From contig NZ_CP102602.1 in the NCBI RefSeq assembly GCF_024707485.1, positions 1,302,001 to 1,366,000 of the forward strand: DNA of 64,000 nucleotides. The letters are read 5' to 3'. The stretch comes from Thermococcus thermotolerans. GTDB taxonomy: Archaea > Methanobacteriota_B > Thermococci > Thermococcales > Thermococcaceae. This document shows, in pieces, positions 57,885 to 64,000 of this stretch. The notes under the pieces were generated by a model. The model ran no database searches. It saw nothing but the letters and a program-made list of their open reading frames with translations, and was not told where the DNA came from. The number at the start of each line of letters is the position of its first letter. Position 1 is the first letter of the stretch. The position numbers and the translations under genes were made by a program.

Positions 57885-59103
57885 AGTCGAACTTTTAGCA
57901 AAGGTCGACCAAAGAGTTTTCCCCATATGCACACAGCAAAGAGCAGTCGCCTCTTAGAATTACCGTCCTCACGGCGCGAAGAATGCCAAGAAAGCTCAAA
58001 TAGGCCGTTCTTTTCCCGAACAATTCGTCAATTGATGTCTTTGGCTGGACATCAAACAACATGTCTGGACACACCCTATTATGGGGGATGTCCAAAGATG
58101 TATATTAAGAGTTGCGGGGCTTAACCGTCAATGAACCTCTCAATCGTATCCTGCATCCAGGACTCATCCGCACCATTGAAGATTCATACAGAGGTGGAAC
58201 GCATGAGGAAATGGGCACAGTGAAGCGAACGAACCTTGGGAAAGGCTCGCGAAAGGAGTTAAACCCTCATTTCCAAGCTTATGACACAGACATTCCCATC
58301 CAAAAGTAATCATTAAAATAGTGAATTCCAGCCAAATTGCCCATATAAATTTGAGTTCAACTTTTTTAGACGCCCGAAGGGCGTCGGTGGGGAGGAACTC
58401 AAGGTAGAATGCTGGTTTAATGGGAATTCAGTAATGGGGAGAGCTTGAAGTGGAATGCAGCTTTAAGACGAGGGCAGTTAAGACAGTCAAAAACATTCCG
58501 CCAGCGCTGAACCTTTTGGAAAAAGCTTCACCAAAGAAACTTTTCTGGCGAAAAGTTTCATCAAGGTTTGTGATTCCTCAACAGGGTACTCTTGAAGTGG
58601 GATTTCAATTCAAAACCCCGCCGTTAGAAATTTTGGATTCATCAAACAGGCCGTTTCCACACGGGTTCTACTATAACCGCGCTCCAAAGGAGCGCTAAAA
58701 AACTTGAACCCCCTGAAAAGTGCCCTTTGGAACGAATCCACATATCAAAAAACAGCTCTTAAAGAAAATCCACTTCAAAAGCAGTCATTCAATAAGGAAT
58801 CACAAACCTTGATCAAACTTCGCGCAGGCGAACAAGCTTTTAGAAAAAGCTTGACCAAAACAGTGCCCTTCTCATTAAATTAGCAGAGATTAGCTGTGCA
58901 CTAACTAAAGGCAACTTTAAGAGGGGTTTATCTCTTAAATAACCATTTCAAAGCAGTTTCAACTTTGTTTTGGCGCCCGAAGGGCGCCTTCCTAAGTGAA
59001 ACACTCACAAAACAGACCAGTAGGAAAGAAACCCACACTCAAATGAGTTCCCTTCAAAAAAGCACACACTCTTCCGCCAGCGCTTGCGAAGCAAGGGCTG
59101 TTA
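57885..59103. repeat. Gene-free 1.2-kb region rich in inverted repeats
   Basis: I see no credible gene. Three 17-nt hairpins with 7-bp stems and 3-nt loops occur at 58369-58385, 58679-58695 and 58972-58988 (GACGCCC-GAA-GGGCGTC and similar). A longer inverted repeat (18 bp perfect, 26 bp with one mismatch) spans 58553-58578 and 58795-58820. Related phrases such as TTGAAGTGG recur. A 19-residue C-terminus-like frame ending ERFIDG (minus strand, stop near 58128) and a six-codon frame at 58203 look like gene debris. It lies next to tRNA genes, a usual landing place for mobile DNA. Confidence 0.5.
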
Positions 59104-59181
59104 TGGTGGGCCCGCGGGGCTTCGAACCCCGGACCTCCCGCTTATCAGGCGGGCGCTCTGACCAGGCTGAGCCACGGGCCC
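59104..59181 (-). tRNA. tRNA-Ile (GAT)
   Basis: The minus strand folds as a full cloverleaf: acceptor GGGCCCG/CGGGCCC, anticodon arm CCCGC-CTGATAA-GCGGG with anticodon GAT (59146-59144), T arm GGGGTTCGAAGCCCC, discriminator A, and an encoded CCA (59106-59104). It follows tRNA-Glu by 13 bp, so both are likely cut from one transcript. Confidence 0.95.
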
Positions 59182-59194
59182 GCGAGAAGGATTT

Positions 59195-59272
59195 TGGTGC
59201 CCCGGCCGGGATTTGAACCCGGGTCGCGGGATCGAGAGTCCCGCATGATTGACCGGGCTACACCACCGGGGC
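59195..59272 (-). tRNA. tRNA-Glu (CTC)
   Basis: Minus-strand cloverleaf: acceptor GCCCCGG/CCGGGGC, D arm with GTAGCCCGGTCAATCA, anticodon arm CGGGA-CTCTCGA-TCCCG with anticodon CTC (59236-59234), T arm CCGGGTTCAAATCCCGG, discriminator A and encoded CCA (59197-59195). It is the upstream member of the tRNA pair. Confidence 0.93.
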
Positions 59273-59459
59273 GCGTCCGAGATTAGGGAGGAGGGAGGGT
59301 TTAAAAAGATTTCGGTAAACTGCCAACGGCCTAGGTAGACAAATAACAGCAGGGTTCATAAAACCGCAGTAAAAGATCCCCGAACAGTGGAGAATACCCA
59401 ATTTTGTGAAATTATTTCGGAAAGTTGCCATAAAATTTTGCAATAAATAAAAGCAAAGG

Positions 59460-59467
59460 TTTATATA
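59460..59467 (+). promoter_or_regulatory. TATA box of the putative structured RNA
   Basis: AAAGG-TTTATATA, a strong BRE/TATA pair on the plus strand about 25 bp before 59486, with no protein gene downstream on this strand. Confidence 0.55.
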
Positions 59468-59485
59468 GTTAAAGCCCCCAATAGT

Positions 59486-59640
59486 GTTTGAGGGGTGCTG
59501 TGCGGAGGAGACTGAAGCGAAAGCTTCACCCCGAAACAAACCTGACCCGAGTGGTTTCATGAGCCACAACGGAACATGAAACCGCAATTAACAGGGAAAG
59601 GTTTGCGAGGAGTGGAACTTCACTCCGGCCTCTTTCGTAC
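59486..59640 (+). ncRNA. Putative structured non-coding RNA
   Basis: Downstream of a good TATA box the sequence folds strongly: GGGGT/ACCCC closing an arm with GAAGC-GAAA-GCTTC (GNRA loop, about 59513-59526), then CAAACCT/AGGTTTG enclosing an 11-nt arm GTGGTTTCATG (59551-59561) with CATGAAACCGC (59575-59585), then GGAGTG/CACTCC (about 59609-59626). It is GC-richer than the flanks. It does not match tRNA, SRP, RNase P or C/D patterns, and I find no coding frame of merit. Ends are estimates. It could be an H/ACA-like guide or a new family. Confidence 0.4.
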
Positions 59641-59665
59641 GGTGCCCCTCACTATTCTTCAAGTC

Positions 59666-60619
59666 CTAATGACTCAACAGAAGTTCCCTAACGGTTCTCC
59701 TTACTGCTTCATAGCTGCTGAGCTTCGGTTTCCATCCCGTTTTCTTTGCCTTCTCTATGCTCAGGCGCATGAACTTGACGTCGCCCTTCCAGCCGCGGCC
59801 ACCGTCGACGCCTCCGGTGAATTTGAATGCCGGCTTTAGTTGCATTTCTTCACTGACTATCTCGGCTATCTCCTTAACGGTGATCCAGTCGTCGTTGCCG
59901 AGGTTATAGAAGTCGACCCGCTTGTTCTCCTTCTTGAACGCTTCAAAGATGTGGAGCATTCCTTCAACGGTATCGCTCACGTGGAGGTAGCTCTTCCTCT
60001 GCGTTCCGTCTCCGAGTATCTCAAGTTCCTCCGGGTTTCTTCTCAGCTTGTTGATGAAGTCGTAGATGACACCGTGGTTGGAGCGCTCGCCTATGATGTT
60101 TGCCAGACGGAAGATTAACGCTTTAAATCCGAAGGTGTGGGCATAGCCGCTGATTATGGCCTCGGCCGCTAGCTTCACACCGCCGTAGACACTTATCGGC
60201 TCCAGGGGGGCGTAGTCCTCCGGCGTGGGTATAACTTCGGCCTCACCGTAGACCGTCGATGAGGATGTGAATATAATGTATCTGACGCTGGAATCCCTCA
60301 CTGCATTGAGCAGGTTGTAAGTTATGAGGACGTTAGTCTCGTAGAGAAGCTCCGGGCTCTGGGAACCGATCCTTACTTCGGGATTGGCGGCAAGGTGGAA
60401 AACGACATCGACACCATCGAGGGCGTTCTTGACTGTTTCGGGGTCTCTCATGTCCCCTTCTATGAATTCAAATCTTTCATGGTTTAACCAGCCCTTGATG
60501 TTGTCCAGGCTGCCCGCACTCAGGTCGTCGAGAACCCTCACGTCGTATCCCCTCTCCATCAGAGCATCAACGAGATGGGAACCTATGAAGCCTGCACCCC
60601 CAGTGACGAGAACCTTCAT
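59666..60619 (-). CDS. UDP-sugar 4-epimerase-like protein (GalE family)
   Basis: This is a 317-residue extended SDR enzyme. VLVTGGAGFIGSHLVDALMERG binds NAD, TSSSTVYGEAE holds the catalytic Ser/Thr, and YGGVKLAAEA the Tyr-x3-Lys. It probably converts UDP-glucose to UDP-galactose or a related nucleotide sugar. ATG 60619 follows GGTGGT by 4 bp. It is divergent from the sugar nucleotidyltransferase and near aglB, so it likely serves glycan supply. Confidence 0.85.
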   Translation of the reverse strand: MKVLVTGGAGFIGSHLVDALMERGYDVRVLDDLSAGSLDNIKGWLNHERFEFIEGDMRDPETVKNALDGVDVVFHLAANPEVRIGSQSPELLYETNVLITYNLLNAVRDSSVRYIIFTSSSTVYGEAEVIPTPEDYAPLEPISVYGGVKLAAEAIISGYAHTFGFKALIFRLANIIGERSNHGVIYDFINKLRRNPEELEILGDGTQRKSYLHVSDTVEGMLHIFEAFKKENKRVDFYNLGNDDWITVKEIAEIVSEEMQLKPAFKFTGGVDGGRGWKGDVKFMRLSIEKAKKTGWKPKLSSYEAVRRTVRELLLSH

Positions 60620-60708
60620 TTCTACCACCACCGTTGATGAAACGGAATAATTTAAATACATTTGGGGCGTATCCCCCTTCAGCCTCAGAGATAACCACGG
60701 TGGTAGCT

Positions 60709-61704
60709 ATGAAAGTTCTAATCATGGCCGGTGGGTATGCCACGAGGTTGTGGCCAATCACAAAAGATAATCCCAAAGCCCTGCTTCCCGTCGGAAACCG
60801 CGTGATACTCGACTATATTCTGGAGAAGGCGGGAGAGCTGGAACTGGATACATACATCTCAACGAACCGGTTCTTTGAAGCACACTTCCGGCAGTATGCT
60901 GAGAGGTATGGGGTGGGTCTGATAGTCGAGGACACCCTCCACGAGGACGAAAAGCTTGGGACAATAGGGGCGCTAAAAAACGCACTGGATGAGCTTGGCC
61001 CCGATGACTACATCGTGATAGCCGGGGACAACTTGTTCTCCTTCTCCCTCCGGGACTTCCTAAACTCCTACGACGGAAGGACACTCATAGCGGTCTACGA
61101 CGTCGGTGACCTTGAGCTGGCTAAGCGCTACGGCGTGGTAGTCCTTGAGGGGGAGAGGGTCATTTCCTTCCAGGAAAAACCCGCCGAGCCCCGGTCGACC
61201 CTAGTGAGCACCGGCGTTTATGTCTTTCCGAGAAGGGTCATGGAGCGTGTGGACGAGTACCTCTCCAACGGCAACCGCGATTCTCCCGGCTACTTCATCC
61301 AGTGGCTCCTTGAGAGGGGCGAGGAGGTCAAAGCTTACCGCTTCTCCGAGTACTGGTACGACATAGGTTCCGCCGATAGCTACCTTGAGGCGCTGAAGAC
61401 CCTCCTGAAGGAAAGCCACGTGGAGGAGATCCAGATCAGTCCCTACGCGAAGATAATACCTCCGGTTGTCATAAAGCGCGGTGCCAAAATACTCGGCCGG
61501 TCGATGATAGGGCCCTACGCCTACATCGGCGAGAACTGCGTGATAGAGAACTCCGACATAAGCGACTCAATAATCTTCAGGGGAACGATAATACGCAACT
61601 CCACGATATGGCGTTCGATCATAGACGAGAAGTGCGAGATAAGAAACCTTGAGCTGAGGAAGAGTTTAGTTGGCGGACACGCAAAGATACAGAGGGGAGA
61701 ATGA
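60709..61704 (+). CDS. Sugar-phosphate nucleotidyltransferase
   Basis: This is a 331-residue enzyme. VLIMAGGYATRLWPITKDNPKALLPVGNR is the nucleotide-binding signature of NDP-sugar pyrophosphorylases, and VIAGDNLFSFSLRDF carries the metal Asp. A C-terminal left-handed beta-helix (hexapeptides such as IGPYAYIGENCVIENSDISDS) begins near residue 255. The exact sugar and nucleotide (glucose-1-P/dTTP, UTP or mannose-1-P/GTP) cannot be decided. ATG 60709 follows GGTGGT. It shares a short promoter region with galE and leads into aglB. Confidence 0.87.
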   Translation: MKVLIMAGGYATRLWPITKDNPKALLPVGNRVILDYILEKAGELELDTYISTNRFFEAHFRQYAERYGVGLIVEDTLHEDEKLGTIGALKNALDELGPDDYIVIAGDNLFSFSLRDFLNSYDGRTLIAVYDVGDLELAKRYGVVVLEGERVISFQEKPAEPRSTLVSTGVYVFPRRVMERVDEYLSNGNRDSPGYFIQWLLERGEEVKAYRFSEYWYDIGSADSYLEALKTLLKESHVEEIQISPYAKIIPPVVIKRGAKILGRSMIGPYAYIGENCVIENSDISDSIIFRGTIIRNSTIWRSIIDEKCEIRNLELRKSLVGGHAKIQRGE

Positions 61705-61716
61705 GGGGGAATGTTA

Positions 61717-64000
61717 ATGGATGTTGACGGGATCAGGAAGAGACTCGCCGTGGGGTATGGCCTGATTTTAACCCCGAAGTACGCCGCCGTTATTCTCACG
61801 GTTTTGGCCTCCGCCATCAGGCTCCTTCCGATGCGTTTTAAGTACCTCCTCGGCTATGATCCGTACTTCCACCTCGCATATATAAGGTACGCGCTAGAGA
61901 AGGGGGAGTGGGTGAACTTTTTCCCCTACGCTACCGGACCATGGGGATCCCAAATACACAACTCTCATCCCCTCGGTCTCTGGATGACCCCGGCTTACGT
62001 GTATAAGTTACTTTCAGTCTTTGGAGTGTCCCTCTATGATGCATTCAGGATAACGCCTGTCATCTTTGGGGTTCTGACTGTGCTGTTCACGTATCTGGCC
62101 GTTTTGAGGCTCTATGGGAGGAGGGAGGCCTTTCTCTCGGCGTTCTTTCTGGCAGTTCTCTTCGGCCACATCTTCCGCTCGATGGCCGGCTATTACAGGG
62201 GAGATAACTACATGCTCTTCTGGTACAGCGCGGCCCTGCTTGGAATCGCACTCGCATTAACCTGGAAGCCGAGAAAACGAAAGTACGAGAGGCTGGCATT
62301 TTACCTGATACCCGCCCTTGCGAGTGGTTTTGCTGCGATATTCTGGCAGGCATATTACCCAATATTTGGCTTTCTTCTGGGCAGTGCTCTGCTCATGGCC
62401 ATTGGAGCATTTCTGCTAGAGAAGAAGGAGGTTTTTGTCGATTCCTTTGTTTTGGTGTTGGCGACTCTTTTTGGGGCATTGTTGGCTAACTCACTGGGCG
62501 CTTGGTTTGGATACGGCATGGCAGCCTCGACCAGGGGACTTGGAAAGGCGCTCGCCGAAGAGTTTGGACTCCAGTTCGGGTTCATCAAGGATGCTTTTCT
62601 CCTGATCTATCTAAAATACGCTGTGCCTGTTTCCGTTGTGTTCATTGCAGTTCTCTTCGTGCTTTCTAAGGCGTTAAAGGAGAAAAAGCAGCGGGCGGTT
62701 GTGGTCGGTATCGGAGCCGTGATCGCACTATGGGTGGGGGTGAGATACTACGGGACACTAAATGAAATACTGTTGAGGCTCTTCCCGGCGGCTCCCATAG
62801 TGGAGACCCAGAGGGCCTCATTAAACGATCTCTGGGAGGCCTATGGACCAGCAATTTTCATTGCACCGGCATTCCTGTTAAGTTTCCAGTCAAACAAAAG
62901 CAGAACAGGAGACTTTGTCCTGCTCGGACTTTCAGTAGTGGCCGTTCCAATGATCCTTCTCTGGACGCGCTTCCTCTTCATAGGCTCGCTCGCAATTGCT
63001 GTGATGGCCGGAATCGGGGTTGTAAGAACGTATGAAACAATGCTACCGCGGGTAAATGACCGGAGATTCGGGGCCACGGCACTGGCCGTGATCCTGCTTT
63101 CAGTTCCCCTCGCGACGGGGGTGCATGGAGTCTGGACAACGAAGGGCATTGAACCACTTGCCAACGAGGCATGGGACAGAGCCCTCACCTACCTCGGGGA
63201 ACACTCGAACATTAACGACGTCGTCCTGACGTGGTGGGATCAGGGCCACTGGGTCACATATTTCTCCGAAAGGGCCCCTGTTGCCCAGGGAGGGCCCAGT
63301 AAATGGGTGGCCCAGTATTACCTGGGTATCAGAAAAAGTGCGGACCTCATGAAGCTGGGCGTGGACTACGTCATCGTTTCCTACGACACCATAATGAAGT
63401 TCGGGGCGGTTCTTGAGACGGCAGGCGCCTCTCCGGCAGAGTACACAATGCTCCCAATGCCCCTTGTGTCGTCCGCAGGTGGAATGCTACTATTCTCGGC
63501 TGGACCGTATTCCATCATGGCAGTCCCCAAAGGAGACCACTGGAGCGTTCAGGTTAACGCAGGCGGAGCGATACTGATTCCCCGGGAAGTCCTCGTTGAG
63601 AGGGGAGGCTCCGTGGAGAACGCAACCTTCACCGGCAGGCCGAACGCCGATGTCTACGTTTACATCAACCTGAACTACGGCTACGCCGTGCTGATGAACG
63701 GGAAAGCCTTTGAAACTCCCCTCGCCAGACTTATGTTTACGGATGACCATCCAAACTTCACGGAGGTTTATTCGGACGGCGGGTACATCAAGATATTCCG
63801 GTTTGAGCATCCGAATGTTAGAGTAACAGCTGAGAACGGTTCGGTGGTTCTAAGGTTCACAAACGCCACCGGAACCGGTCTCGGCATCTACGGTTACCTC
63901 GACAACGGCACTCTAGTCTTCAAGAAGTGGTACGGGGTTAAAGGAAAGGACAAATTCACCCTGCCCGATGACCTGAATGGAAGCGTTGTCATCCGCTACA
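61717..64000 (+). CDS. aglB: Oligosaccharyltransferase AglB (3' end outside window)
   Basis: The frame is open from ATG 61717 through 761 codons to the window edge. The N-terminus has many transmembrane segments. GYDPYFHLAY near residues 46-55 supplies the first acidic metal motif, and WWDQG near residue 506 is the STT3/AglB signature (WWDYG variant) that binds the Asn-X-Ser/Thr acceptor. It moves the lipid-linked glycan to secreted proteins, such as the sequon-rich surface proteins at the start of the window. GGGGGA lies 6 bp before 61717; ATG 61711 is an alternative. Confidence 0.92.
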   Translation, partial: MDVDGIRKRLAVGYGLILTPKYAAVILTVLASAIRLLPMRFKYLLGYDPYFHLAYIRYALEKGEWVNFFPYATGPWGSQIHNSHPLGLWMTPAYVYKLLSVFGVSLYDAFRITPVIFGVLTVLFTYLAVLRLYGRREAFLSAFFLAVLFGHIFRSMAGYYRGDNYMLFWYSAALLGIALALTWKPRKRKYERLAFYLIPALASGFAAIFWQAYYPIFGFLLGSALLMAIGAFLLEKKEVFVDSFVLVLATLFGALLANSLGAWFGYGMAASTRGLGKALAEEFGLQFGFIKDAFLLIYLKYAVPVSVVFIAVLFVLSKALKEKKQRAVVVGIGAVIALWVGVRYYGTLNEILLRLFPAAPIVETQRASLNDLWEAYGPAIFIAPAFLLSFQSNKSRTGDFVLLGLSVVAVPMILLWTRFLFIGSLAIAVMAGIGVVRTYETMLPRVNDRRFGATALAVILLSVPLATGVHGVWTTKGIEPLANEAWDRALTYLGEHSNINDVVLTWWDQGHWVTYFSERAPVAQGGPSKWVAQYYLGIRKSADLMKLGVDYVIVSYDTIMKFGAVLETAGASPAEYTMLPMPLVSSAGGMLLFSAGPYSIMAVPKGDHWSVQVNAGGAILIPREVLVERGGSVENATFTGRPNADVYVYINLNYGYAVLMNGKAFETPLARLMFTDDHPNFTEVYSDGGYIKIFRFEHPNVRVTAENGSVVLRFTNATGTGLGIYGYLDNGTLVFKKWYGVKGKDKFTLPDDLNGSVVIRY

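Noticed and set aside
58112-58309. 65-codon frame after tRNA-flanking repeats
   Set aside because: No ribosome site or promoter at the start; the opposite strand has a competing remnant. I treat the area as debris.
58450-58698. 82-codon frame in the repeat region
   Set aside because: It runs through the hairpins and inverted repeats, has no ribosome site, and its residues simply reflect those repeats.
57885-59103. CRISPR array
   Set aside because: Repeats are inverted, few and unevenly spaced; there is no direct repeat with regular spacers and no cas gene.

Overview
This window is a Thermococcales chromosome segment, most likely from a Thermococcus species. The evidence is archaeal throughout: TATA boxes about 25 bp before starts, GGTGAT-type ribosome sites a few bases before short leaders, split GMP synthetase (guaAA/guaAB), PurP, a thermosome, aEF-1beta, Taw3, AglB, class III (pilin-type) signal sequences, DUF2101, C/D box sRNAs and CCA-encoding tRNA genes. 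Coding density is high, with many ATGA overlaps.

Layout. 1-8.5 kb: an operon of pilin-like and large secreted, glycosylation-prone surface proteins ending in a DUF2101 membrane protein. 8.5-26.2 kb: the purine cluster. On the minus strand guaAB, a toxin-antitoxin pair and guaAA lie downstream of purS-purQ-purL-purP. Then come a second PurP paralogue with purD, and purE, purT, purM, purC and purF arranged around divergent promoters. A low-GC island (15.3-18.2 kb) interrupts this cluster. It holds a radical SAM/SPASM enzyme, two related 38-41 residue peptides that fall below usual ORF cut-offs, and an MFS transporter; I read it as an undescribed RiPP-type cassette. 26.2-35.9 kb: a second TA pair, a formate-dehydrogenase-like molybdoenzyme, pdxT/pdxS (PLP), nadB-nadA-nadC (quinolinate/NAD) and guaB. 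36-43.7 kb: a frameshifted small gene, a secreted-protein pair bounded by a 22-bp perfect direct repeat, a C/D sRNA, an archaeal ATPase, an SF1 helicase, a vapBC pair and taw3. 43.9-47.1 kb: an archaeocin-like locus. It has a secreted precursor with a tail of 20 cysteines, a polytopic membrane protein, a decayed second precursor with a different tail, and a small membrane protein. 47.3-56.1 kb: orphan antitoxin, ABC exporter, thermosome, dockerin-bearing alkaline phosphatase, TPR protein, HTH plus nucleotidyltransferase pair, aEF-1beta and a zinc ribbon. 56.1-59.7 kb: an ATPase inside gene-poor DNA rich in inverted repeats, tRNA-Glu and tRNA-Ile, and a probable structured RNA. 59.7-64 kb: galE-like epimerase, a sugar nucleotidyltransferase, and the oligosaccharyltransferase aglB, cut by the window edge.

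How it fits together. guaA and guaB plus pur genes supply purines from PRPP, but no IMP cyclohydrolase (PurO/PurH) and no purA/purB are present here. A dyad TTTTnnCAT-N4-ATGnnAAAA sits in the promoter regions of purS, purD/purE, purT/purM and purC/purF and is absent before the inserted island, pointing to a shared purine regulator. The surface genes at both ends (pilins; sugar activation plus AglB) could serve one glycosylated cell envelope. No database search was possible; family names come from motif recognition and starts were chosen from ribosome-binding sites and TATA spacing.
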